From Psychrobacter aquaticus CMS 56 (GTDB taxonomy: Bacteria > Pseudomonadota > Gammaproteobacteria > Pseudomonadales > Moraxellaceae), in NCBI RefSeq assembly GCF_000471625.1, contig NZ_AUSW01000033.1, positions 100,069 to 164,068 on the forward strand: 64,000 nt of DNA, given 5' to 3'. Each line of letters starts with the position of its first letter. The stretch's first letter is position 1. Position numbers and translations under genes: made by a program. Under the pieces are notes generated by a model. The model saw only the letters and a list, made by a program, of their open reading frames with translations. It did no database searches and was not told the origin of the DNA. Positions 1-7,978 of this stretch are shown here, in pieces.

Positions 1-266
1 CTGTCCATCAACACTACATTTGTGATGCCTGTGTCTCTCAATTGACGTGCGGGCTGTGCTGCCTTAAAGTCAAATAATTGCTGGCGAATATCAGGTGATG
101 CATTGAATAGTATCCAATCCACGCCGTTTTCTGAGATGGCGATCGAAGATTGGGTACGGGTTTTTGCGTCAATTGTGCCTTGACGAACACCGTGACAGTT
201 AGCGCAATTACAGTTCCACTGTGGAAAACCACCACCAGCCGCTGAGCCTAAAACGTGAATATACAT
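1..266 (-). CDS. pqqB: PqqB, pyrroloquinoline quinone biosynthesis (partial, 3' end outside window)
   Basis: Reverse-strand translation from the ATG at 264-266 begins [20 protein letters not shown], the characteristic PqqB N-terminus, followed by a CNCANC cysteine cluster. The reading frame is open to the left edge, so about 88 of roughly 300 residues are present. PqqB is a metallo-beta-lactamase-fold oxygenase/hydroxylase acting on the PqqA-derived Glu-Tyr precursor of PQQ. It lies 79 bp downstream of pqqA on the same strand, with an attenuator hairpin in between. The remaining pqq genes should lie left of the window. Confidence 0.93.
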   Translation of the reverse strand, partial: MYIHVLGSAAGGGFPQWNCNCANCHGVRQGTIDAKTRTQSSIAISENGVDWILFNASPDIRQQLFDFKAAQPARQLRDTGITNVVLMD

Positions 267-296
267 AAATCAATATTTCCAAAGTTCCAAAAAAGC

Positions 297-322
297 AAAA
301 GCCCTAATCATCTAGGGCTTTT
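297..322 (-). terminator. Attenuator/terminator hairpin between pqqA and pqqB
   Basis: A perfect 10-bp inverted repeat (AAAAGCCCTA at 297-306, TAGGGCTTTT at 313-322, 6-nt loop). Read on the minus strand it is followed by a T-rich run. It sits between the 24-residue substrate gene pqqA and the enzyme gene pqqB, so partial termination would give more pqqA than pqqB transcript. Confidence 0.75.
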
Positions 323-345
323 AAAGTATTGAGGTCTAGTAAATT

Positions 346-420
346 TTAACGTGCTTCGAAATACATAGTAACTTCGAAACCAATACGGATGTCTTCAAAA
401 GCGGGTTTAGTCCATTTCAT
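346..420 (-). CDS. pqqA: PqqA, PQQ precursor peptide (24 aa)
   Basis: A 24-codon ORF too short for ordinary ORF calling. The reverse-strand translation starts [20 protein letters not shown] and ends FEAR. It carries the invariant Glu-x-x-x-Tyr pair (E16, Y20 in EVTMY) whose side chains are cross-linked to form PQQ, and the usual [17 protein letters not shown] family sequence. A good Shine-Dalgarno (AGGAG) lies just upstream of the ATG at 418-420. PqqE with PqqD forms the Glu-Tyr bond on this ribosomally made peptide. It is the first gene of the pqq operon continuing leftward. Confidence 0.96.
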   Translation of the reverse strand: MKWTKPAFEDIRIGFEVTMYFEAR

Positions 421-532
421 GGAGTTACTCCTATAGGATCTTATTGGTTAATAAGTAAGGTGAGTCTTCAATGGTATATAATCTGACCCTTGCTGTCAAT
501 TATTTGGACGTTAACATGGATGGGTATTGCCA

Positions 533-577
533 TTTTGAGGGTATCCTGTTTCAAGGTATTAGCGGATACCCTCAAAA
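533..577. promoter_or_regulatory. Long inverted repeat upstream of pqqA
   Basis: A perfect 13-bp inverted repeat: TTTTGAGGGTATC at 533-545 and GATACCCTCAAAA at 565-577, separated by 19 bp. Shorter echoes (GGGTATTG just left, GGGTACG just right) make a cluster of GGGTA motifs. There is no T tract on either strand, so it does not look like an intrinsic terminator. Its position about 110 bp before pqqA suggests an operator or activator site for the pqq operon. The binding protein is unknown. Confidence 0.45.
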
Positions 578-667
578 TAAGGGTACGAAAAGGTTTGTTA
601 ATTTATATTAAGATAGAATGCGACAAGTAGTTCAGTCTAAAATATTTAGGCCTTTATAAAGAGTCGG

Positions 668-2071
668 TTATGATTCGTGGTGATGCTCATCGTCGTGTGC
701 AGTTTTTACCCCGAACCAAGCCAGCTGCGATGGTGCAAAGGTCAATTTCAGCTTCGACTCAATTTTTTTAGCGTCGGGATTGATTTTGACGATTTGCTTA
801 TTTTCGCTGTCCATCACATAAACCATCTCAGTATTTGGATTAACGATCAAAGATGGCCCGCCATGACTATAGTTTTTGATTCCATCCGGAATAATGTTTA
901 ATGTGGCTACTTGTTTATAGTTCTGTGTCACATCAAGCAGATGCAAGGTTCCTGCATCGTCAAGTAGCATTAAATGTTCACCATGAGCATCAAAATCATA
1001 GCTGACGACTCGGCGACTGTTATTCGTCGTCCAAACAATAGGAGCAATATTTTTGCTGACAGGATCAATACGGTAGGGCTGACCACAGGCAGTGCCAACC
1101 AAATAGTTATGATGATGGTTGGTGGCAAACGAGCCAATACGAGCAGGGCTACTGCTACCATCTTCATTTGTGCATTGGCTATTGGTCAAGCTGACAGGAT
1201 AAATAATTTTTTCAGCACTAAACGCATCGCCAGCTTGCTTGACGCTCAGAATACCGTCACTACAAGCGAAAATACTATAGTCAGTGACACTACCACTGCC
1301 ATGAAGACCCTGACATTTGGTATCAAACGTCTGGTTTAAATGATAGTGGTCATTGTGAAGTTCAAAGACACTGATTGTATCAGCGAGCGCACTACCCACT
1401 GTATCATAACGTCCTGTACTGATAACATAGTTCCCGCGAGGCTCTGCTGTACCATGCATGTTAGTATTTAATTTTTGATAAGGAAGTTTGCCATTTGCAA
1501 TGTCTTTATCCGTTACTAGGGCAAATCCAGCCGCCTGTGCAGGGTTCTCTATTGGATTACCTGCCGCACCCAAGCCATCGAAAAACAATCCAGCTTGTTC
1601 GCCATACGTTTGATAATGTACGGGACGGGTATAATTTAACTGTAGTGGCATCTTACTGACGTCTCGAGCATAAGGATGGTCGTGGTCGCCATGGTCTTCA
1701 ATTTCTAGCCCGCTATGATAAAAGTTTACCCCTTGATTAGTACGGTCGAGTACCAGCACATAATTACCACTTGGACTGGTTTGTAGTGCATCAGCTTGAC
1801 CTGTTAAGTCCAAATTTTGAATAACTTTGTTTTGAGCAAGACTATAAACATAAGCTTTATTACTGTCTTTTTCGGTAATGAGTATCCGCCCTTGTCTCAG
1901 CTCAGCGGTTACGTCTGACTCTTCGTCATGGTCATGGTCATGACCATCGTCTGGTTGCGTTGTTGGTGTTTTGCGATCATCATCTGAGCCACAACCGCTA
2001 AGCGCTGTAACCGTTAGTAAGGTAGATAAAGCTAGCGCAATAGATTTACTTAATGGGTGAAACTGAATCAT
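668..2071 (-). CDS. His-rich periplasmic lipoprotein, AztD-like zinc chaperone
   Basis: 467 aa with a lipoprotein signal peptide: hydrophobic stretch then lipobox ALSGC (Cys about 27). A His/Asp-rich linker (DDGHDHDHDEE, about 42-52) follows, then a repeat-rich body typical of a beta-propeller. More His clusters lie at about 130 (HGDHDHP), 320 (NHHHN) and the C-terminus (HDDEHHHES). The overall layout resembles AztD, a periplasmic beta-propeller zinc metallochaperone, though here it appears lipid-anchored. It lies 80 bp downstream of the ZnuD-type receptor on the same strand, behind the Zur box. Inferred role: accepting zinc delivered by the receptor. The exact substrate step is not proven by sequence. 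Confidence 0.72.
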   Translation of the reverse strand: MIQFHPLSKSIALALSTLLTVTALSGCGSDDDRKTPTTQPDDGHDHDHDEESDVTAELRQGRILITEKDSNKAYVYSLAQNKVIQNLDLTGQADALQTSPSGNYVLVLDRTNQGVNFYHSGLEIEDHGDHDHPYARDVSKMPLQLNYTRPVHYQTYGEQAGLFFDGLGAAGNPIENPAQAAGFALVTDKDIANGKLPYQKLNTNMHGTAEPRGNYVISTGRYDTVGSALADTISVFELHNDHYHLNQTFDTKCQGLHGSGSVTDYSIFACSDGILSVKQAGDAFSAEKIIYPVSLTNSQCTNEDGSSSPARIGSFATNHHHNYLVGTACGQPYRIDPVSKNIAPIVWTTNNSRRVVSYDFDAHGEHLMLLDDAGTLHLLDVTQNYKQVATLNIIPDGIKNYSHGGPSLIVNPNTEMVYVMDSENKQIVKINPDAKKIESKLKLTFAPSQLAWFGVKTAHDDEHHHES

Positions 2072-2151
2072 AAAGGTGCTCCATTCATGGGTATTATTTT
2101 TACTAGTTGCTATTAAAAAGTCAGAAAAGCCAATATTTAGATGACTGATGG

Positions 2152-4512
2152 TTAAAAACGATAGGTCACTCCAGCATTTAACGAACGCTCTGGCATAGGT
2201 ACATGTTCAACCAAATAAGACGCATGGTTATATGCCAGCTCGTTTAAAAGGTTATTAACTTCGAGAAAGGCGGTATAGTCATAAGCGCTAGGACTGTGAT
2301 AGACAAGCTTGGCGTCAATCATGTTATAACTGGGCGTGTTGGTTTCAAAGTCAGCAATATGGTCTTGCTCAAAACGGTGATATCCAGAAAGGACTAAATC
2401 GAACTGACCAAATTGAGTCGTAATGTCACCACCAATGCGAGGTGCGACCAATCTTGGTGCATATTTACTGGTGAGATTATTACTGTCTAGCGTTATTAAT
2501 GCGATGTCAGCAAAGCTACCGATACTGATGTTATTGTTAAGATAGTAGCGGGATTGAATTTCGCCACCATAATGTTTTGCGTCGCTTTGAACGTAGTCAA
2601 CCAATCTAAAACCTGCTGATTCTCCTTCTGTAACGACATCTTGTGTTTTAGCGTAGATATAGTCTTTGCTGTCATTATAAAAAGCAGAAATACTGGTCTC
2701 AAAGCTATCGCCATTGTCAAAGCGCAATGTAAGTTCTATACCATTGGTTGACTCTTCTTTTAATTGATCATTACCGCGCTCCCAAGTATTGGTTGCTAGA
2801 TGGGCACCATTAGAGAATAACTCTTGTGAGGAGGGCAGTCTTTCAGAATGACTTATTCTTGCAGACAGTTGTGTGTTGGGCGTAAGGTACTTACCCCCTT
2901 CTAAGCTGACAGAAGTACCAGTATGTGCTTTGTCGATGTTGTTTTCGGTATCGGTCAGGTTTTGGAAATCTTGACGACCTCCAAATTCGATGTACCAAGG
3001 ACTTCTCCCTTGTTTGCTTACGATAGCATTAGTGCTAGCACTCTCATCAGTAGAATCCGCACTGTCACCGTGATTGTGCCCCGCATGTTTATCAGCTGAT
3101 GAAAACGTATTGTCGGCGAACTTATCGACATTTTCTATTTTTGCACCAAGGTAATTCGGCGTTAGTCGTTCAATAAAAAATAGTCCCACTTGAGTGCGAT
3201 CCGTTTTGGGAAGATACCCTTCTAGTCCTACGGCTGAAAACTCGCTATTGGTATAATCTATGCCAACAACCCCTTTCATAAAACCTAAATTACCCGTTTT
3301 ATGAGTTGCATGCGTTGCTTGGGTACGCGCACTGATGGCCCTATTTTTGAAAGTAGTGCCAGCCACGCCTTCATCTATCTCATCATGGCGATAATCTGTA
3401 TAACTAATCTTGGTATTGATATTATCAACTCCAATCATAGGTATTTGACGCTCGGCGTAGAGCTGATAAACGTTTGAAGTTAAATCCACATAAGGCGCTT
3501 CGCCATGATCGTGGTCATGATCGTGGTCATGGCCGTGGTCGTGCTCACCTGCACAAATAAGACTATTGGGATTGGTGCTGCTAGGCGAGCACTCGCTATG
3601 AACATGAAATGGCAGACCATATTCTGAGGACTGACGTTGGTACGAGCCGCCGATATACCCCAAATCAGTCACATACGACAACCCAATACTGCCATTCTCT
3701 TGGGTATACCAACTATTGCTAATCTCATCCGTGTCCCAATGCGGTACTTGAATATTGCCTTTGTCCGTTTTTTGATAACGCCCAGTCCAAAGCCAGTGAT
3801 CACCAATACCACCATTAAGCTCCGCATAACCAAGATAACCATCGGTGGCTTTTTGACCGATTAGCGAAACTTTACCATTCAGGTTTTTCTGAGACGATTG
3901 GTTTGGAATGGTGTTTTCAACAATATTGACCACCCCGCCTATAGCGCCGCCACCGTACATCAACGCTGATGTACCTTTGATAACCTCAATTTGTCTGGCA
4001 CCTAATATAGGTACAGACACTTGGTGATCAGGAGAAATCTGGGAGGCATCTTGAACACTTAAACCATTTTGCATGACCTGAACACGTGGTGCGCTCTGTC
4101 CTCGAATAATTGGTCGACTCGCGCCTTGTCCAAAACTATCAGTAGATACGCCAACCTCGTTTGCCAATGCATCACCAAGCGTACTGTTGACTTGAGAATC
4201 TAGCGCCTCACCAGTAACAATGCTGGTTGCTGTCGCCATCTCGTTTGCTTGTGGGAGTAAAGGGTTTGAGGTAACAACAATAGTATCTAATGTGGTTGAA
4301 GGCATCGTCATACTAGACGTCCCATTATCAGCAGAGGTAATAAGTTCAATGTCTGTTGATAAAGTTACCTCAGCCATGACTGGTAAGCTTGCCATGCATA
4401 GAGCAGCGGTCACTGAGAATATAACCGTGGCTTGTTTAAGACTAAAATTAAAGGAAGATATAGGAGCGTAATAAGGCTCTTTTAACCTATTGATATGAAA
4501 ATTTTTAGACAT
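2152..4512 (-). CDS. znuD: TonB-dependent zinc receptor, ZnuD family
   Basis: About 786 aa from the ATG at 4510-4512. A TTG at 4551 could add 13 residues, and neither start has a strong Shine-Dalgarno. It has an extended signal peptide, a TonB plug domain (ATATSIVTGEAL, then MYGGGAIGGVVNI) and a 22-strand-type barrel ending in aromatic YRF, the outer-membrane insertion signal. Extracellular loops are rich in His/Asp (HDHGHDHDHDHDHG near residue 325; HAGHNHGDS near 470), as in neisserial and Acinetobacter ZnuD. It imports Zn(II) across the outer membrane using TonB energy. A Zur box lies 54-76 bp upstream and an AztD-like lipoprotein gene downstream, forming a probable zinc-starvation operon. 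Confidence 0.88.
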   Translation of the reverse strand: MSKNFHINRLKEPYYAPISSFNFSLKQATVIFSVTAALCMASLPVMAEVTLSTDIELITSADNGTSSMTMPSTTLDTIVVTSNPLLPQANEMATATSIVTGEALDSQVNSTLGDALANEVGVSTDSFGQGASRPIIRGQSAPRVQVMQNGLSVQDASQISPDHQVSVPILGARQIEVIKGTSALMYGGGAIGGVVNIVENTIPNQSSQKNLNGKVSLIGQKATDGYLGYAELNGGIGDHWLWTGRYQKTDKGNIQVPHWDTDEISNSWYTQENGSIGLSYVTDLGYIGGSYQRQSSEYGLPFHVHSECSPSSTNPNSLICAGEHDHGHDHDHDHDHGEAPYVDLTSNVYQLYAERQIPMIGVDNINTKISYTDYRHDEIDEGVAGTTFKNRAISARTQATHATHKTGNLGFMKGVVGIDYTNSEFSAVGLEGYLPKTDRTQVGLFFIERLTPNYLGAKIENVDKFADNTFSSADKHAGHNHGDSADSTDESASTNAIVSKQGRSPWYIEFGGRQDFQNLTDTENNIDKAHTGTSVSLEGGKYLTPNTQLSARISHSERLPSSQELFSNGAHLATNTWERGNDQLKEESTNGIELTLRFDNGDSFETSISAFYNDSKDYIYAKTQDVVTEGESAGFRLVDYVQSDAKHYGGEIQSRYYLNNNISIGSFADIALITLDSNNLTSKYAPRLVAPRIGGDITTQFGQFDLVLSGYHRFEQDHIADFETNTPSYNMIDAKLVYHSPSAYDYTAFLEVNNLLNELAYNHASYLVEHVPMPERSLNAGVTYRF

Positions 4513-4565
4513 GAGAGTACCAAAATTAAAAGTTAGGTGAATGCAAATCAATAATAGGATTAATT

Positions 4566-4588
4566 GTTATGTTATAATATAACATTAC
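4566..4588 (-). promoter_or_regulatory. Zur box controlling znuD operon
   Basis: A 15-bp perfect palindrome core, TGTTATA-a-TATAACA (4570-4584), extended to 23 bp with a single mismatched pair. It closely matches the proteobacterial Zur consensus GAAATGTTATANTATAACATTTC in length, centre and core. It is placed just upstream of the zinc receptor, so zinc-loaded Zur should repress the operon. Confidence 0.9.
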
Positions 4589-4750
4589 CTAAGTATACAT
4601 ATAATTTATATTTTGGAAGGAATCTTTATATTTTAGTAAGAAAAAAAGTTCTTTGATGGACTCAAATTATATTGAGATTACTTGTAATGGGTGAGGTATG
4701 CTTAGATAAATAGGGCTATGCAAAATACTATTTATTGATAGGGTTTTTTT

Positions 4751-5536
4751 ATGGAACACTATAAAAGACGCAGCCCTTTTGTTTGCCATAATTTGTCATC
4801 GAAACACACAACTGGGCCCATTATCATGAAACAAAGACTCGCTAAATTAAAACGACTGCAGACAGCGCTTGCCAGCCTCCAATCAGCAATAGATATTAAA
4901 GCGCGCTTAACGGCCGCAAAAGAGCTTACCAACGTGTTAAAAGATATTGGTGCGTTAGGATACTTAACGTTAAAAGAGGTTCGACAAGCTGCTGCCGATT
5001 ATGAATTGAATGGTGCAGGTGAGGACGATTACAGCGACAACCCAAACGATGAAAATTATCGTTACGCTGATACAGGCTATAGCGCAGGATCTCACAAAGA
5101 ATGCGCCAGTAGTCGTATTAAAGATTTGGCCAAAGACGGTATCACTGTTAAAGCCACTGATATCGAATGGGAAGAAATTGAGTCTGATGCTTTAATTGCT
5201 AAAGGTGTGATTAAAAAACCAAACATCATGGAGAACGTAGATTACCAGGCTTTGAAAGATCAGAAGGTAGAAGCTGGTATCGCTTATCTTATTCAAAAAT
5301 TTTTGGCGTCTGTCGCTCCTGAGCCCTATTGGAACACGATGGGGTTTCTGGAAAATAGTACGTCAGTGCTACGCCTCATTGGTGGCCGCACTGAAAACAA
5401 GCTAAGACTTGCAGCACACTTTGGCGTTATTCCAATTTCCGATCAAAAGGCGCTGGCTCGTAGGGCGCATGTGAATGGTATCAATACGCTAAAGTCTCGA
5501 CTCACTGAAAATAAAAATATTTTTTGTAATCAGTGA
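4751..5536 (+). CDS. Unrecognised alpha-helical protein
   Basis: 261 aa from the ATG at 4751; an alternative ATG at 4826 (MKQRLAKLKRL) may be the real start, and neither has a good ribosome site. The N-terminal third is predicted helical and Lys/Ala/Leu-rich. The middle is acidic and Tyr-rich (NGAGEDDYSDNPNDENYRYAD) and the C-terminal part is mixed. There is no signal peptide, membrane segment or motif I recognise. It stands alone between the Zur operon and the hipBA remnant. It could be cargo of a lost mobile element, but that is a guess. Confidence 0.55.
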   Translation: MEHYKRRSPFVCHNLSSKHTTGPIIMKQRLAKLKRLQTALASLQSAIDIKARLTAAKELTNVLKDIGALGYLTLKEVRQAAADYELNGAGEDDYSDNPNDENYRYADTGYSAGSHKECASSRIKDLAKDGITVKATDIEWEEIESDALIAKGVIKKPNIMENVDYQALKDQKVEAGIAYLIQKFLASVAPEPYWNTMGFLENSTSVLRLIGGRTENKLRLAAHFGVIPISDQKALARRAHVNGINTLKSRLTENKNIFCNQ

Positions 5537-5576
5537 ATACCGTAAACTAACGTAGTTATCGGCAAATAAAAATAAA

Positions 5577-5608
5577 AAACCCTTGCAGCACGGAGCTTAC
5601 AAGGGTTT
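5577..5608 (-). terminator. Terminator hairpin between unknown gene and hipA
   Basis: Perfect 9-bp arms AAACCCTTG (5577-5585) and CAAGGGTTT (5600-5608). On the minus strand it is followed by a T-rich stretch (TTTTTTATTTTTATTT), fitting termination of the hipA transcript. It may also stop the forward gene ending at 5536. Confidence 0.7.
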
Positions 5609-5738
5609 ATCGGTAAATATAATAATGTTTGTTGGTGCGTCCACCACACAACGACTAATTTAGTGAAAGCCTTTTATTATAAGGTTTTTATAATTGTAGG
5701 AATTATTTTTAACAACAAATTTAACAACTTGCGTGGCA

Positions 5739-7010
5739 CTATCCATTTGCCATCCGGTTGATATTAGCTTGTATATCATAAGCAACCTGATTTGCTAATT
5801 CTTTTTCAATATCATAGTTATTAATAACACTCAAAAAGTTCTCAGCGACTGACGCTACTTGTTCAATCATTGCTTGAGCCTTATTTTGCTTAATATCAGC
5901 CAACTTAGCCAGGTTTAGTAAGTCAGATCGGGTAGGGTGACAAGCTTCACCTGCCACAGCCATTTGATGATAACCACTCATACCTGAATTATAAGCGATA
6001 TCATAAATGGGCGATAACGACCATCTGCCAGCCTCGTCCATTATAAAAGAAAAGTTTTTGCTATGATCATCTTTATTATTAAAGATCACATTGAATACAG
6101 CATGTCTAAAGGCTGCCTCTACGGCAACTTGTGATTGGGTCAACATACGCACGCAGCGCAAATACTGCAAATAATCTATTGAAGGAATTCGAAAGTCAAT
6201 ATCTAACAAACCCGCCAATGTATGTATATGGACGCGTTGATTGCCCATGCGGTCAAAACGCTCAACCCCAAAAGCAGCATGTTTGTTATCAATATCAAAA
6301 TAATGATGAGCCTGCATATTTAGGCCTGCTTGCTTTGCCATATCAGCATAAAGCGATTCTAATAAACAAACGATTTTATGCTCAGATTGAGCAGGGAACT
6401 TAATCAGCCATGGCGTTGCAGATGAGTACTCATAGGTTAAATCAGTGGTAATAAAGTCACTGGAGTTATCTTATAACACTAGCGCTTTTGGTCTAGCACC
6501 TTGAGGGGAGCCACCAATAACGATAAGTTCCGCTAATATGTCACTGTCTTGACCTGATAAAATGGTTTGATTGGCGGCAGCAAGCTTAGCTAAAGGCAGC
6601 TCACTCGTATCAATAGCATCAGATAAGTCATGCTCAGGCTCAAAACTAAGTGCTCCCATTGCTGAATTACCAATATAAGCGAGGCGATCTAAGACATTGA
6701 TTGGCGCAGCATGAGGCATTGTTTTTCGAAAGAACCTATCCATTAGTAGCATTCCCCAACCATCGGGTAAGCTGTCTGATAATAGTCCGCATAAGTAATG
6801 GCTCGACGCATGAGTACCATAATAAGGTGCTGATCGTAATGGCATCTCAATGGGTGACAGCTCCAGTCCATCAGCCAGCCACACTGCATCATAGCCAAAG
6901 GCAGGGCGCCGTCCATCCATCGTTAATTTACCAATAAGACGCTTGTCCCCGAATCCTCGATAATAAACATCAATAACAGATATCGGTTGATACATAGAGT
7001 TACTCGCCAT
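5739..7010 (-). pseudogene. hipA: HipA-type kinase toxin interrupted by an in-frame stop
   Basis: Two open segments in the same frame (7010-6474 and 6470-5739) are separated by one TAA codon at 6471-6473, with no frameshift. Joined they give about 422 residues, the usual HipA length. The first part has the N-terminal HipA domain (YYRGFGDKRLIGKL; LPDGWGMLL) and ends GSPQGARPKALVL. After the stop the frame continues through TPWLIKFPA to the kinase core NNKDDHSKNFSF (catalytic Asp) and SPIYDIAY (metal-binding Asp). HipA kinases phosphorylate aminoacyl-tRNA synthetases. The ATG overlaps the end of hipB. The stop removes all catalytic residues, so the toxin should be dead unless the two parts reassemble or the stop is a sequencing error. 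Confidence 0.85.
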
Positions 7011-7311
7011 TTTTATTTGAGGCTCGCAGGCGCGGGTTTTGCTTAGCAATAATATCTTCAATATTGCTAGGCGTAACCTCAAAAAGCTGGGAAAAATGAT
7101 TAATCATGCCAAGTGCGATAGCTATTCGAATCACGTTATCGAGCGTACTGCCTTGACCAGACTCAATACGAGCAACCGTACTAACACCAATCCCTGCTTT
7201 CTCTGCTAAAGCCGCTTGGGTTAGATTCAATGATAATCGCTGAGCTTTTAAGCGTTCACCTAAAATCTCGGAAATCTCACTTGGTGTATAAAAATCAAAC
7301 CTTACATTCAT
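7000..7311 (-). CDS. hipB: HipB-type antitoxin, Xre-family HTH
   Basis: 103 aa with a complete HTH_3 domain: LGERLKAQRLSLNLTQAALAEKAGIGVSTVARIESGQG is read at about residues 17-54, as helix-turn-helix with conserved Gln/Ala/Val/Ser positions. The stop codon overlaps the start of hipA by 11 bp, typical of translationally coupled antitoxin-toxin pairs. It should bind HipA and repress the operon. It appears intact although hipA is broken, so it may now act only as a repressor of itself. Confidence 0.88.
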   Translation of the reverse strand: MNVRFDFYTPSEISEILGERLKAQRLSLNLTQAALAEKAGIGVSTVARIESGQGSTLDNVIRIAIALGMINHFSQLFEVTPSNIEDIIAKQNPRLRASNKNGE

Positions 7312-7584
7312 AATTTAATCAATCATATAAGAGTGTTAAACCGCTATTTTAGCAATTAGTCATTCAAATATGAATGCTTGTTTTTCTAGAATAAATAATT
7401 AGCAAAAAATATTTGTAATCAATAACTGTTCTATACAAAGTTCTTTCACCATAAAAATGGTGAATCTATATATGCAAACCCCAATATTAAGAAAGTCACC
7501 TAAATAATTTTAAAGATAATAAATGTTTGGTAGGCTATAACATCAGCGGCTAGCGATGACTTTGCACTCAAGATTTTATCTCTT
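7312..7584. other. AT-rich gap with one short dispersed-repeat copy
   Basis: No gene is visible. Besides the candidate hipB operator, the segment 7476-7511 matches the first about 35 bp (AAACCCCAATATTAA then TCACCTAA) of the dispersed repeat seen at 38868 and 56860. Confidence 0.5.
7361..7376. promoter_or_regulatory. Candidate HipB operator
   Basis: The palindrome CATTCA-aata-TGAATG lies about 50 bp upstream of hipB, where an autoregulatory operator is expected. The sequence differs from the E. coli HipB operator, so assignment rests on symmetry and position only. Confidence 0.35.
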
Positions 7585-7858
7585 TATGCTAATGAGCTAG
7601 TATATCACCAAGATTATAAAACAAGATTTGTAGCGATCAACGATATCATTAGGTATATCGAGCTTGATTATAATGAGGAGCGATCAGCAAAGGACTGCTT
7701 TGCAGCGATGCAAGACAAAAGCTATGATCGTAGTGGGACTAGGATTGAAAAAGGTTTGAGTTATCTATTGCCAGAAAAGATGTGGTTTAGCTTTCAGCAT
7801 CAGGCTGCGTAACTAAAATCTCCCAAGTTTGACTGTACGGATTTGACGGCAGGGGTCA
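7585..7858 (+). mobile_element. IS3-family remnant: 3' end of orfB plus right terminus
   Basis: The reading frame encodes the C-terminal tail of an IS3-type integrase (NELVYHQDYKTRF, then INDIIRYIELDYNEE), ending at TAA before the element end. The terminus reads GGATTTGACGGCAGGGGTCA, the same end sequence as at 9852, 14109, 57580 and (degenerate) 62366. Codons for 21 residues (EERSAKDCFAAM... at 7672-7735) replace one Gln of the uninterrupted copy at 57430. Only about a quarter of the element remains. Confidence 0.8.
7672..7735 (-). repeat. Palindromic mini-element, copy C (in frame in orfB)
   Basis: About 64 bp between AATGAGGAG and CGTAGTG, with a central hairpin GCAAAGGACTGCTTTGC (7687-7703, one mismatch) and flanking CTTGCATCG/CGATCGCTCCTC-type sequence on the minus strand. 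Relative to the uninserted IS copy at 57440 it adds a net 60 bp, so the transposase frame is kept. Confidence 0.65.
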
Positions 7859-7978
7859 TTTTCAAACTACAATACAAATCTGTAAATTTACCCTGCGTAA
7901 GTAAAATATTTATTCGCTTATTTGTATCAGTACCAGTAAAATGCAAGACAGTTTTCTACACTAGTTTATGAGTAACCA

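Noticed and set aside
5633..5646. TGGTG-CGTC-CACCA palindrome, also near 37201 with one base changed
   Set aside because: Only 14 bp, with no shared flanks beyond chance; could be a small conserved motif but no function can be argued.
6471..6473. Stop codon readthrough or selenocysteine in hipA
   Set aside because: The codon is TAA, not TGA, and no recoding signal is visible, so a nonsense mutation or sequencing error is simpler.
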